Shown: positions 44,400 to 53,556 of the stretch, piece after piece
How positions within the stretch are numbered: position 1 is the stretch's first letter
How the letters are laid out: the number at the start of each line of letters is the position of its first letter
Assembly: GCF_023823125.1 (NCBI RefSeq)
Contig: NZ_CP090949.1
Span: 2,380,001-2,444,000, forward strand
Source: Erythrobacter aurantius
GTDB lineage: Bacteria > Pseudomonadota > Alphaproteobacteria > Sphingomonadales > Sphingomonadaceae
Direction: 5' to 3'
Length of the DNA: 64,000 bases
Made by a program: the position numbers and the translations under genes
Notes under the pieces: generated by a model
Told to the model about the DNA's origin: nothing
Seen by the model: only the letters and a program-made list of their open reading frames with translations
Database searches by the model: none

Positions 44400-44864
44400 T
44401 CAGCCTTCGGCCTTTTCTTCGCCAGCTTCGTCAGCGGCGGGAGCTTCTTCGGCGGGAGCTTCTTCAGCCGGAGCTTCGGCAGCGGCCTTGGCTTCTTCTT
44501 CGGCAGCCTTTGCAGCTTCTTCGGCTTCAGCCAGCTTTGCAGCCTTTTCTTCAGCGCGTTCCTTGGCGTTTTCGCCCGGCTCGCCCTTCTTCGGGTTGTT
44601 GCGCGGTGCACGCTCGAGGATGCCGGCGGCATCGAGGAAGCGGAGCACGCGGTCGGTCGGCTTGGCGCCAACGCCGATCCAGTGACGGGCGCGGTCTTCG
44701 TCGAGCTTCACGCGCTCGGGATTATCCTTGGCGAGCAGCGGGTTGTAGGTGCCGATCTGCTCGAGATACTTGCCGTCACGCGGGGAACGGGTGTCCGAAA
44801 CCACGATGCGGTAATACGGACGCTTCTTCGCACCGCCGCGCGAAAGCCGGATTGCAACTGCCAT
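44400..44864 (-). CDS. rpsP: 30S ribosomal protein S16 with Ala/Glu-rich extension
   Basis: 154 residues. [42 protein letters not shown] and [17 protein letters not shown] are the conserved S16 core (about 80 residues). The last 60 residues are nearly all Ala, Glu and Lys ([19 protein letters not shown]...), predicted coiled or helical; such tails occur in other alphaproteobacteria. Follows ffh by 44 bases. Confidence 0.96.
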   Translation of the reverse strand: MAVAIRLSRGGAKKRPYYRIVVSDTRSPRDGKYLEQIGTYNPLLAKDNPERVKLDEDRARHWIGVGAKPTDRVLRFLDAAGILERAPRNNPKKGEPGENAKERAEEKAAKLAEAEEAAKAAEEEAKAAAEAPAEEAPAEEAPAADEAGEEKAEG

Positions 44865-44908
44865 TGTTTAATACCTTTCGAGTTTAAATGTCTGAATTAC
44901 TGTAAAAT

Positions 44909-46393
44909 CTATTTCTTGCCCTTGGGCCCGCCAAGGCCCGGAAGTCCGGGAGGAAGTCCGCCGGGGCCACCGCCCATTCCGCCGAGGCCGGGAAGCCCGC
45001 CAGCACCAGGCATTCCGCCCATCGGGCCGCCCGCGCCACCACCGGCACCGAACATCGCGGCGAGGCCTTTCAGCCCGCCCATCTTCCTGAGCTGCTTCAT
45101 CGCGCGGCCCATTTCCTGATGCATCTTGAGCAGCTTGTTCACCGTTTGCACATCGGTGCCGCTGCCTGCCGCCACGCGCTTCTTGCGCTTGGCATTCATC
45201 AATTCCGGGCGAGCGCGCTCCTTGGGCGTCATCGAGCCGATGATCGCGTCCATGTGGACCAGCACCTTGTCGTCCATGTTGGACGCGGCCATCGCCTGCT
45301 TGGCCTTCTTCATGCCCGGCATCATGCCCGCCAGCATTCCAAGGCCGCCCATGCTCTGCATCTGGCGCAGCTGCATCCGCAAGTCGTTGAGGTCGAATTT
45401 GCCCTTCTCGAAATTCTCGGCGAGCTTGGCGGCCTCTTCTTCCTTGATCGTCGCCGCCGCCTTTTCGACGAGGCTGACGACATCGCCCATGCCAAGGATA
45501 CGGTCTGCGACCGAGGCGGGGCGGAAAGGTTCGATCGCGTCGAGTTTTTCACCGGTACCGGCAAACTTGATCGGCTTGCCCGTCACCGCGCGCATCGACA
45601 GCGCCGCGCCGCCGCGCGCATCGCCGTCCATGCGGGTGAGGACAACGCCCGTCAGCGGGACTTCGCTGGTAAAGCTTTGCGCGACGTTGACGGCGTCCTG
45701 GCCGGTCAGGCTGTCCACCACCAGCAGCACTTCGGTGGGGGCTGAAACGCTGGCGACGGCCTGCATTTCGGCCATCAGCGCCGCATCGACGTGGAGACGG
45801 CCTGCTGTGTCGAGCAGCAGCACGTCGAAATTCTGCAAACGCGCCGATTCCATCGCGCGCCGGGCGATATCGACCGGCTGCTGGCCCGCCACGATCGGCA
45901 GGGTAGCGACATCGACCTGCTCACCCAGAACCTTGAGCTGTTCCTGCGCCGCCGGACGGTTCACGTCGAGCGATGCCATCATCGCCTTCTTGCCGTGGCG
46001 TTCGCGGATCAGCTTGCCCAGCTTTGCCGTGGTCGTCGTCTTGCCCGAGCCCTGAAGGCCGACCATCATGATGACGACAGGCGGCTTGGCTTCGAGATTG
46101 AGACCTTCGCTGACAGCCTCGCCATCGTCGCCAGACAGGATGGAGATCAGTTCGTCATGGACGATCTTGATCACCTGCTGGCCGGGCTTCACCGATTTCA
46201 GGACTTCCTGCCCGATCGCCTTTTCGGTGACCGAATCGATGAAGCGGCGGGCAACCGGCAGCGCCACATCGGCTTCGAGCAGCGCGACGCGGACTTCGCG
46301 CATGGCATCGCGGACGTCCTGTTCTTTCAGAGCGCCGCGGCCCTTGAGCTTGTCAAAGACGCCGCCAAGGCGGTCGGACAGACTGTCAAACAT
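44909..46393 (-). CDS. ffh: Signal recognition particle protein
   Basis: 494 residues. Binds signal sequences and 4.5S RNA and targets ribosomes to FtsY. N-domain MFDSLSDRLGGVFDKL, GTPase motifs GLQGSGKTTT, DTAGR and TRMDGD, and an M domain rich in Met and Gly (LGMLAGMMPGMKKAK) are clear; the Gly/Pro-rich tail (GGGAGGPMGGMPGAGG) is longer than in E. coli. The start at 46393 matches the family; upstream frame to 46495 is extra. Confidence 0.96.
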   Translation of the reverse strand: MFDSLSDRLGGVFDKLKGRGALKEQDVRDAMREVRVALLEADVALPVARRFIDSVTEKAIGQEVLKSVKPGQQVIKIVHDELISILSGDDGEAVSEGLNLEAKPPVVIMMVGLQGSGKTTTTAKLGKLIRERHGKKAMMASLDVNRPAAQEQLKVLGEQVDVATLPIVAGQQPVDIARRAMESARLQNFDVLLLDTAGRLHVDAALMAEMQAVASVSAPTEVLLVVDSLTGQDAVNVAQSFTSEVPLTGVVLTRMDGDARGGAALSMRAVTGKPIKFAGTGEKLDAIEPFRPASVADRILGMGDVVSLVEKAAATIKEEEAAKLAENFEKGKFDLNDLRMQLRQMQSMGGLGMLAGMMPGMKKAKQAMAASNMDDKVLVHMDAIIGSMTPKERARPELMNAKRKKRVAAGSGTDVQTVNKLLKMHQEMGRAMKQLRKMGGLKGLAAMFGAGGGAGGPMGGMPGAGGLPGLGGMGGGPGGLPPGLPGLGGPKGKK

Positions 46394-46514
46394 CGTCTTC
46401 AACTCCCTCTCAGGCCTGTCAAAGCCCGATAAACGCGAAAAACGCCGGCGGACGAAACCTCGTCGGCCAGCGTTGCGGAGCTCCCTTGGGAACAACCGGC
46501 TTTGTCAGGTTCGA

Positions 46515-46590
46515 TGGTGGAGCCTAGCGGGATCGAACCGCTGACCTCAACACTGCCAGTGTTGCGCTCTCCCAGCTGAGCTAAGGCCCC
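46515..46590 (-). tRNA. tRNA-Ala (GGC)
   Basis: 76 bases with an encoded CCA. The acceptor stem GGGGCCT pairs with AGGCTCC (one G-T), the anticodon loop CTGGCAG between CAACA and TGTTG gives GGC, and the T loop carries GGTTCGATCC. Reads GCC and GCU alanine codons. Confidence 0.96.
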
Positions 46591-46692
46591 GTTCCATCGA
46601 TTTTTGCGACCTACCCGGAGGTAGTATCGCGCCCCTGCGTTCGCAAGGGAGCGCCCCCTTAGGCCCGCCCCCAGCGAAACGCAAGACCAAAA

Positions 46693-47028
46693 TCAGTTAT
46701 CGTCGTCGCCGTCGTCGTCCTTGCCCGCAGGCACGCCGAGATCGTCATCGCCGCCCAGGTCAACGTCGTTATCCGGCGAATCATCATCGTCGTCGATATC
46801 GCCGATATCGTCCAGATCATCATCGTCGCCGCCCAGATCGCTGTCGGCGTCGTCCTTCTTCTTGTCGGCTTCATCCAGCGGGATAGGCTGCTTCGACTTG
46901 AGCACCGGCTCCGGATCCCATTCCTCACCGCATTCGATGCAGGAAACCGGATCATCCTTGCCCAGATCGTAGAAGCGTTCTCCGCATTTCGGACAGGTAC
47001 GCTTGGTACCCCATTCAGGCTTCGCCAT
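46693..47028 (-). CDS. TIGR02300 family acidic zinc-ribbon protein
   Basis: 111 residues. KRTCPKCGERFYDLGKDDPVSCIECG has the CxxC...CxxC ribbon and the FYDL motif that name the family; almost all of the rest is aspartate (DDADSDLGGDDDDLDDIGDIDDDDDSPDN). Function is unknown; it is conserved mainly in alphaproteobacteria. ATG at 47028 with AAGGAT upstream, divergent from aroA. Confidence 0.88.
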   Translation of the reverse strand: MAKPEWGTKRTCPKCGERFYDLGKDDPVSCIECGEEWDPEPVLKSKQPIPLDEADKKKDDADSDLGGDDDDLDDIGDIDDDDDSPDNDVDLGGDDDLGVPAGKDDDGDDDN

Positions 47029-47186
47029 TCGAATATCCTTAACTGTGCCCGGTGTTTCGGGGGCATCTGAATTCAAAACTGTGTGGGACCGGGCTCGGCG
47101 TGATTCAAGGCTCGGAATCAAGAGCACCGTTCCGGATTCGGCGCGTCTTGCCAGAAGGCTGAGGCGCTGTCAAAGACCCTCGCGCC

Positions 47187-48506
47187 ATGCCGAGCCACAC
47201 ATTCCATCCTCCCGCCCCGCTCACCGGCCGCCTGCGCGTGCCGGGGGACAAGTCGATCAGCCACCGCGCCCTGATGTTCGCAGGGCTTGCCATGGGGCAA
47301 AGCCGGATCACCGGATTGCTCGAAGGCGAGGACGTGCTGGCCACGGCTGCCGCCATGCGCCAGCTGGGTGCGCGAATCGAACGCTCGGACGATGGCAGCT
47401 GGATCGTCGATGGTGCAGGCGTCGGCAGCCTGCTCGAACCCAAACAGGCGCTCGACATGGGCAATTCGGGCACTTCCACCCGCCTGATGATGGGACTGCT
47501 GGCAAGCCACGCGATCAGCGCCACCTTCATCGGCGACGCCAGCCTTTCGGGCCGCCCGATGAACCGCGTGATCGACCCGCTGAGCCAGATGGGCGCGACC
47601 TTCGAAGCCTCGCCCGGAGGCACCCTGCCCTGCATGCTTCGCGGCGCATCGCCCGCTGTGCCGATCACCTACCGCCTGCCCGTCGCCAGCGCGCAGGTGA
47701 AAAGCGCGGTGCTGCTGGCGGGACTGAACACGCCGGGAATCACCCGCGTGATCGAACCTGTCCCCACCCGCGACCACACCGAAAGAATGCTGACCGGATT
47801 CGGCGCAAAGCTGGAGGTGACGGAAGAGAACGGGGAGCGCGTCATCGCCATCCATGGCGAAGCCGACCTTAAACCGATGGATGTGGTGGTACCGGGGGAT
47901 CCTTCCTCTGCCGCCTTCTTCCTCGTCGCCGCCAGCATCGTGCCGGGCAGCGATCTCGTGATCGAGAACGTCGGGCTCAACCCCACGCGCGCGGGGATTG
48001 TCACGGTGCTGAGGCAGATGGGCGCGGATATCGAGGAGCTTTCCCCCCGCGAAGTCGGCGGTGAGCCGGTGGCAGACCTGCGGGTGCGCCACGCGCGGCT
48101 GAAAGGCGTCGATGTCGACCCCGCTATCGTACCGAGCATGGTCGATGAATTCCCCGTGCTGTTCGTTACCGCCGCGCTCGCCGAGGGGACGACGCGCACC
48201 ACCGGGCTGGAGGAATTGCGGGTCAAAGAATCGGACCGCATCAGCGTTATGGCCGAGGCGCTGACGCTGGCGGGTGCAAGGGTCGAAGAGCAGGAAGACG
48301 GCCTTACCATTCATGGCACGGGCGGCGAGCCTTTGCGCGGCACTCCGGACAGCGCGAGCGTCGCGACCCGGCTCGATCACCGAATTGCGATGAGCATGGC
48401 GGTGGCAGGCCTTGTCAGCCGCGACGGTGTGCGGGTGGACGATATCGCCCCGATCGCCACCAGCTTTCCCAGCTTCATCGACTTGCTAGAAAACGCTGCT
48501 TCCTGA
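47187..48506 (+). CDS. aroA: 3-phosphoshikimate 1-carboxyvinyltransferase (EPSP synthase), class II-like
   Basis: 439 residues. Sixth step of the shikimate pathway: joins PEP to shikimate-3-phosphate. GDKSISHRALMFAGLAMGQSRITGLLEGEDV, RPMNRVIDPLSQMG, PVASAQVKSAVLLAGLNTPGIT, TRDHTERM and ELRVKESDRI follow the class II (CP4-type) pattern. The loop reads LDMGNSGTSTRLM, so the position that is Ala in the glyphosate-tolerant CP4 enzyme is Gly here. In many bacteria aroA is followed by cmk and rpsA; three genes intervene here. Confidence 0.95.
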   Translation: MPSHTFHPPAPLTGRLRVPGDKSISHRALMFAGLAMGQSRITGLLEGEDVLATAAAMRQLGARIERSDDGSWIVDGAGVGSLLEPKQALDMGNSGTSTRLMMGLLASHAISATFIGDASLSGRPMNRVIDPLSQMGATFEASPGGTLPCMLRGASPAVPITYRLPVASAQVKSAVLLAGLNTPGITRVIEPVPTRDHTERMLTGFGAKLEVTEENGERVIAIHGEADLKPMDVVVPGDPSSAAFFLVAASIVPGSDLVIENVGLNPTRAGIVTVLRQMGADIEELSPREVGGEPVADLRVRHARLKGVDVDPAIVPSMVDEFPVLFVTAALAEGTTRTTGLEELRVKESDRISVMAEALTLAGARVEEQEDGLTIHGTGGEPLRGTPDSASVATRLDHRIAMSMAVAGLVSRDGVRVDDIAPIATSFPSFIDLLENAAS

Positions 48507-48543
48507 ATAATCCCGGCACCGATTCAATCGCGGACAAACAGAC

Positions 48544-48987
48544 ATGAAACGACGCCTTTTCGCCCCCGCCCTTCTCATGCTTGCCGCCTGCACCAGCGCA
48601 GCTCAGGCCGCCACCTATGAAATGTTCCGCGATCCCAATTGTGGTTGCTGCGGATTGTGGGCCGATCATGTGCGCACCGAAAACGAAGTGCCCGTCGAAG
48701 TCACCGTCACACAGGACATGACGCGCGTGAAGCAGCAGCACGGCGTCCCGCAGGACCTTTGGAGCTGCCACACGATGATCGTCGATGGCTATGTGATCGA
48801 AGGCCACGTGCCCGCCGAACAGATCGAACGCCTGCTCAAGGAAAAGCCGAGGGGCATGGTTGGCCTCGCCGTACCCGGAATGCCGATCGGTTCACCCGGC
48901 ATGGAAATGGGCAACCGCAAGCAGCCCTATCAGGTCATCGCCTTTCGCGAGGACGGCAGCCGCTTTGTCTTCGCCAGCTACAGCTAG
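48544..48987 (+). CDS. DUF411 family protein, putative copper/metal-binding
   Basis: 147 residues with a signal peptide (MKRRLFAPALLMLAACTSAAQA, possible lipobox at Cys16). FRDPNCGCCGLWADHV carries the CxCC motif and LWSCHTMIVDGYVIEGHVPA the conserved Cys-His pair of DUF411 proteins, a family often found with copper-handling genes; metal binding here is inferred. It follows aroA by 37 bases on the same strand. Confidence 0.85.
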   Translation: MKRRLFAPALLMLAACTSAAQAATYEMFRDPNCGCCGLWADHVRTENEVPVEVTVTQDMTRVKQQHGVPQDLWSCHTMIVDGYVIEGHVPAEQIERLLKEKPRGMVGLAVPGMPIGSPGMEMGNRKQPYQVIAFREDGSRFVFASYS

Positions 48988-48990
48988 GGC

Positions 48991-49260
48991 ATGGAAACCC
49001 CGCTCGACATCTACAGCATCATCGGGTTTTTCGGCACAGCCTGCATCATCGGCGCTTATGCCTATCTGACCTATGTCGATGAACCCAACCCCTACATCCT
49101 CCACGGCACCAATCTGACGGGCGCCGGCCTGCTGACGATCAGCCTGCTGGTCCACACCAACTGGCCCAGCCTCGTGCTCGAAGGGTTCTGGGCGGCAATC
49201 GCGGTGTTCGGACTGGTAAAGGCGTTCAGCAGGCGGAAAGCGGAGAAAGTAGACATCTGA
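48991..49260 (+). CDS. CBU_0592-type small membrane protein
   Basis: 89 residues. Three hydrophobic segments (about 8-28, 36-55 and 60-78) with YSIIGFFGTACIIGAYAYLTY and a basic C-terminus. It fits the small membrane family named after a Coxiella protein; no function is known. It starts 3 bases after the DUF411 stop. Confidence 0.7.
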   Translation: METPLDIYSIIGFFGTACIIGAYAYLTYVDEPNPYILHGTNLTGAGLLTISLLVHTNWPSLVLEGFWAAIAVFGLVKAFSRRKAEKVDI

Positions 49261-49279
49261 GCCCGTTAGGGAGGGATGT

Positions 49280-50764
49280 ATGAGATGGAGAGCAACCGTC
49301 TTCGGATTTCTGGTAGCGCTTGCCTCTCCAATATCCGCACAGGACGATGGCGATGCCGGCGAACAGGTTATCTGCCTCGCCTTCGCTCGCTATTGGGCCG
49401 GGACACGCGAAGAGCTGCTGCGCATTAGCGAAGATCCCGTACCAATCACCTTCCGAGGGCCGTTCGAAGGCGGCGGATGTCCGCGCTTCAACCTTGTAGA
49501 GTACAGCCTTCTCGCCTGGCATCTCGCCTATGGCGACGAGGATACAGCCACCCGTGCGATAGAGTATCTCGAAAACCAGTCGCTCCCGGAGCCGCTCAGG
49601 GGTGATACCACTCAATCAACCTTGCAGACCGCATGGGATGCCGCTTGGCCTGCACTGCTTCGACGCGAGGCATTGGCAGCTAGCGGCGACCACGATGCCC
49701 GCTTCGCCCTTGGCCGCCGCGACGCAACACTCAAACGGATCGACGGTCTACTCGCGACGATCGAACAGCACCGCTTCATTGCCGACAGCTGGATCCGAGC
49801 GGCGCGGTTCCACAGCTCGGGGACGATGCTTCAACGCGCAGCCCCGCATATGGAGGTAGTCCGGGCTTTCGGAGAATTTCTGCGCTCGGTCGAAGATCAA
49901 AACGCCAAGATCGAGCGCACCAGGATCGAACCCTTTCCGGATTACAATGTTGAGGAAGGCTTGCTCGAGGCGCGTTACGTCACGTTGCGAGCGCTTTTGC
50001 TTGGCGAGTTGGATGCGCTGCCGCCAGCAAACCGGCCTCGCCCGGACGATGCCGAACTTGAGCTTGAAGAAATCTTCGCAAACGGCATTCACATTCAGGA
50101 ATTGGGCAACCTCAACGACAATTATTCAGACGCCGTTGCCCGCATTGAGGGGCAGACCAATTGGGAACGCTTTGTCGTGCTCCGCTGGCGCGAAGAGGTG
50201 CTCGCTGATCTGGCGCGCGACATGCATAGCACTCATCAAGGCTACGATAGCGGGGTTCGCACATTCGACGATCCACCTTCGCAAAGGCCCGCCTGCACCA
50301 GTCGCGGCATGTACAAGGCTTTGAACGGGCTAGCCGCGCTCGAACTCGATGGCTACTCAGCGCATGAGCTACGCGGTTACCCGCGCCACCTATCTGGTCG
50401 CTCGGCTCGCGATGATCGTATCGCGCTGATGTTGGCGGAGGTGGCGTGTCATCGCAAAGTTTCGTCAAATGCAGTTGATGCTGGAGATTACGATAGCGCG
50501 CTCGATGCCCTAGGGCGCGCAATGTATGTTCTCTCAACCGTCCGCCAGCTTGTGCAGCCGGATGAATCGCCTGGCCGTTTTCGCCAGATAGGAGACATGT
50601 ATCTCGACACAGCAGATCGTTGCCGCGAGATGAGCATCGACCGTTCAGGACGAAGAGGCCATTGCACGGGAGCTTTCGATCCGCAGCTTGCGGCCTATTT
50701 CGAGGCAAATCTCAACGCACTCGACTGGATCGCATACGGAAAAGACGATATCGCAGCCGAATGA
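49280..50764 (+). CDS. Secreted protein of unknown function (orphan, 494 aa)
   Basis: A signal peptide (MRWRATVFGFLVALASPISAQ) leads into a mostly helical protein with cysteines near residues 30, 62 and several in the C-terminal third (CTSRGM, CHRKV, CREMS, CTGAF), suggesting disulfides in the periplasm. Segments such as DYDSALDALGRAMYVLSTVRQLV look like helical repeats but I assign no family. Its TGA overlaps the cmk ATG (ATGA), so cmk expression may depend on its translation. Confidence 0.7.
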   Translation: MRWRATVFGFLVALASPISAQDDGDAGEQVICLAFARYWAGTREELLRISEDPVPITFRGPFEGGGCPRFNLVEYSLLAWHLAYGDEDTATRAIEYLENQSLPEPLRGDTTQSTLQTAWDAAWPALLRREALAASGDHDARFALGRRDATLKRIDGLLATIEQHRFIADSWIRAARFHSSGTMLQRAAPHMEVVRAFGEFLRSVEDQNAKIERTRIEPFPDYNVEEGLLEARYVTLRALLLGELDALPPANRPRPDDAELELEEIFANGIHIQELGNLNDNYSDAVARIEGQTNWERFVVLRWREEVLADLARDMHSTHQGYDSGVRTFDDPPSQRPACTSRGMYKALNGLAALELDGYSAHELRGYPRHLSGRSARDDRIALMLAEVACHRKVSSNAVDAGDYDSALDALGRAMYVLSTVRQLVQPDESPGRFRQIGDMYLDTADRCREMSIDRSGRRGHCTGAFDPQLAAYFEANLNALDWIAYGKDDIAAE

Positions 50765-51387
50765 TTATCGCTGTTGATGGCCCGACAGCTTCGGGCAAGG
50801 GAACCATTGCCAAGAGGCTTGCCGCGCATTTCGGGGTGCCGCATCTCGATACCGGTCTGCTGTATCGCGCAGTAGGGCGGCAGGTCGCTATCAACGGGGG
50901 CGATCCCGACAATCCTGCAGACGCGCAGGCGGCTTGCGCCTTTCCTGACGAATTGATGCTGGACGAGGTGCTGCGCAGCGAGGAAACCGGCGGATTGGCG
51001 AGCCGCGTCTCGATCCACCCCGGTGTGCGCAAGGCCCTGTTCGATCGGCAACGGGCCTTCGCCGAGCAACCCGGCGGCGCGGTGCTCGACGGGCGTGATA
51101 TCGGCACGGTGATCGCACCCGATGCCGATGTGAAGCTGTTCATCACCGCCAGCGTGCAGGAACGCGCGCGGCGGCGCTGGCTGGAGATGACGGGTCGCGA
51201 AATCGAGATCCCGCTGATCGAGATCGAGCGCGATATCGTCAATCGCGACGCGCGCGACATCAACCGGGCCGATGCCCCGCTCAAGGCAGCGCCCGACGCG
51301 CTGATCATCGACACGACCGAATTTGACCAGAACGGCGCGTTCGAACTGGTGCTCGAAGCGGTCACCGCGGCGCTGGAGAAGCAATAG
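50761..51387 (+). CDS. cmk: Cytidylate kinase
   Basis: 208 residues. Phosphorylates CMP and dCMP. MIIAVDGPTASGKGTIAKRLA P-loop, LDTGLLYRAVG, VLDGRDIGTVIAPDADVKLFITAS and the lid segment ERARRRWLEM are diagnostic. Start at 50761 overlaps the previous stop. It precedes rpsA by 372 bases, the usual order. Confidence 0.95.
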   Translation: MIIAVDGPTASGKGTIAKRLAAHFGVPHLDTGLLYRAVGRQVAINGGDPDNPADAQAACAFPDELMLDEVLRSEETGGLASRVSIHPGVRKALFDRQRAFAEQPGGAVLDGRDIGTVIAPDADVKLFITASVQERARRRWLEMTGREIEIPLIEIERDIVNRDARDINRADAPLKAAPDALIIDTTEFDQNGAFELVLEAVTAALEKQ

Positions 51388-51759
51388 CCCGCTTTCCTAC
51401 TCGCCCGTGATCATGGCAGGGCCGAGTGAATGTGCCTGTCCCTGCCCCTCGCCCCAGCAATTCCGCCATTTGCCGGTGTTGCGCATGGGCGGAGAATTTT
51501 TCTCCAGGACAGTGTTCCATCTGTTCCATCCTGTAGGGAATCGCACCCGCAATTCGCTTGCATTTCGCCCGCCTTTCCCCTAGGCGCGCCCCCGTTCTCG
51601 AACATCCTTGGATGGACAGGACCTTCGCATCTGCATTCGGCGGTGCGGAGAACGTCGGCCTCTTGCCCGCAAGGCCAGCGCAATGGTGCGCCAGGCGGCG
51701 GTTTAAGACCCCGGAAAAACCGGTGGCCGGTAGCAAACGAACACGAGGAAACTCACCCT
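51388..51759 (+). other. Long leader region between cmk and rpsA
   Basis: 372 bases without a credible gene. It holds a hairpin GGCAGGG...CCCTGCC at 51415-51446, a weak promoter-like TTGCAT (51558) and TAGGCG (51581) 17 bases apart, several short inverted repeats near the start codon (CTTGCCCGCAAG around 51665), and a GAGGAA ribosome site. In-frame start-free reading of rpsA extends through it but is not coding by homology. A regulatory leader for S1 autocontrol is plausible. Confidence 0.5.
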
Positions 51760-53466
51760 ATGGCAACTTCTGCCAACCCCACGCGCGACGATTTCGAAGC
51801 GCTGCTTAACGAACAGCTCGGCGGCGCCGGCGAAGACGGCTTTGAAGGCCGCGTCGTCATGGGCACCGTCACCGCGATCGAAAACGGCTATGCCGTGATC
51901 GACGTTGGCCTCAAGAGCGAAGGCCGTATCTCACTCAAGGAATTCAGCCGCGGCGAAGACGATCACGGCCTGTCGGTCGGTGACGAAGTCGAAGTCTATG
52001 TCGACCGCGTCGAAAACGCCGACGGCGAAGCCATGCTGTCGCGTGACCGCGCTCGTCGCGAAGCCGCGTGGGACAAGCTGGAAAGCGAATTTGGCGAAGG
52101 CAAGCGCGTCGAAGGTCGCATCTTCGGCCGCGTCAAGGGTGGCTTCACCGTCGACCTCGACGGCGCCGTGGCCTTCCTCCCCGGCTCGCAGGTGGACATC
52201 CGTCCGGTTCGCGACGTGAACCCGCTGATGGAAGTGCCGCAGCCGTTCCAGATCCTCAAGATGGATCGTCGTCGCGGCAACATCGTCGTCTCGCGTCGTG
52301 CGGTGCTCGAAGAGACCCGCGCCGAACAGCGCAGCGAACTGATCAGCGATCTGGCCGAAGGTCAGGTGATCGACGGCGTCGTCAAGAACATCACCGATTA
52401 CGGTGCTTTCGTTGACCTCGGCGGCATCGACGGCCTGCTGCATGTCACCGACATGAGCTACAAGCGCGTCAACCACCCGAGCGAAGTGATCGCCATCGGC
52501 GACACCGTGACGGTTCAGATCGTGCGCATCAACGCCGATACCCAGCGCATCAGCCTCGGCATGAAGCAGCTCGAAAGCGATCCGTGGGATGGCGTCGCCG
52601 CCAAGTATCCGATCGGCATGAAGCTGTCGGGTCAGGTGACCAACATCACCGAATACGGCGCATTCGTCGAACTGGAGCCGGGCATCGAAGGCCTGGTCCA
52701 CGTCAGCGAAATGAGCTGGACCAAGAAGAACGTCCACCCCGGCAAGATCGTCTCGACCTCGCAGGAAGTCGAAGTCATGGTGCTCGAAGTCGACAGCGAC
52801 AAGCGTCGCATTTCGCTCGGCCTCAAGCAGGCCCAGCGCAATCCGTGGGACGAATTCGCCGAGAAGCACCCGGTCGGCACCGAAGTCGAAGGCGAAGTCA
52901 AGAACGCCACCGAATTCGGCCTGTTCATCGGCCTCGACGGCGATGTCGACGGCATGGTCCACATGTCGGATATCGCATGGGGCATTTCGGGCGAAGACGC
53001 GCTGGCGCTTCACCGCAAGGGTGAAATGGTCAAGGCCGTGGTTCTCGACGTCGATGTCGAGAAGGAACGCATCAGCCTCGGCATGAAGCAGCTCGAAAAG
53101 GGTGCTCCGACCGAAGCGGGTGCCGCTGCCGCAGGTTCCCTGCGCAAGGGCCAGACCGTCACCGTTACCGTCCTCGAAGTCCGCGATGGCGGCCTCGAAG
53201 TGCAGGTTGGCGACGACGGCGCGACCGGCTTCATCAAGCGTTCGGACCTCGGCCGTGACCGTGACGAACAGCGCCCCGACCGCTTCCAGGTCGGCAGCAA
53301 GGTTGACGCGATGGTCACCGGTTTCGACCGTTCGAAGAAGCCCAACTTCTCGATCAAGGCGCGTCAGATCGCCGAAGAGAAGGAAGCGGTGCAGCAGTTC
53401 GGTTCGTCCGACAGCGGCGCGTCGCTGGGCGACATCCTGGGCGAGGCTCTGAAGAAGGGCGAGTAA
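51760..53466 (+). CDS. rpsA: 30S ribosomal protein S1
   Basis: 568 residues with six S1 (OB-fold) repeats, visible as GTVTAIENGYAVIDVGLKSEGRI, VKNITDYGAFVDLGGIDGLLHVTDMS, VTNITEYGAFVELEPGIEGLVHVSEMS, VKNATEFGLFIGLDGDVDGMVHMSDIAW and a sixth near the C-terminus. Binds mRNA and helps initiation. ATG at 51760 with GAGGAA ten bases upstream; a start at 51430 would add unrelated residues. A terminator follows. Confidence 0.97.
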   Translation: MATSANPTRDDFEALLNEQLGGAGEDGFEGRVVMGTVTAIENGYAVIDVGLKSEGRISLKEFSRGEDDHGLSVGDEVEVYVDRVENADGEAMLSRDRARREAAWDKLESEFGEGKRVEGRIFGRVKGGFTVDLDGAVAFLPGSQVDIRPVRDVNPLMEVPQPFQILKMDRRRGNIVVSRRAVLEETRAEQRSELISDLAEGQVIDGVVKNITDYGAFVDLGGIDGLLHVTDMSYKRVNHPSEVIAIGDTVTVQIVRINADTQRISLGMKQLESDPWDGVAAKYPIGMKLSGQVTNITEYGAFVELEPGIEGLVHVSEMSWTKKNVHPGKIVSTSQEVEVMVLEVDSDKRRISLGLKQAQRNPWDEFAEKHPVGTEVEGEVKNATEFGLFIGLDGDVDGMVHMSDIAWGISGEDALALHRKGEMVKAVVLDVDVEKERISLGMKQLEKGAPTEAGAAAAGSLRKGQTVTVTVLEVRDGGLEVQVGDDGATGFIKRSDLGRDRDEQRPDRFQVGSKVDAMVTGFDRSKKPNFSIKARQIAEEKEAVQQFGSSDSGASLGDILGEALKKGE

Positions 53467-53496
53467 GCCTTACTTCTCGCATCAGGCGAAATCAGG

Positions 53497-53530
53497 AAGG
53501 CCCGTCTGCAGCGATGCAGGCGGGCCTTTC
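53497..53530 (+). terminator. Terminator after rpsA
   Basis: AAGGCCCG and CTGC pair with GCAG and CGGGCCTT around AGCGAT, followed by TTTCC. Lies 30 bases after the rpsA stop. Confidence 0.8.
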
Positions 53531-53556
53531 CTATCCGGGCTTCAGCGCCTACATGG

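Noticed and set aside
47118..48380. 420-codon open frame opposite aroA
   Set aside because: aroA is certain by motif; no domain on the other strand.
51931..53013. 360-codon open frame opposite rpsA
   Set aside because: Shadow of the repeated S1 domains.
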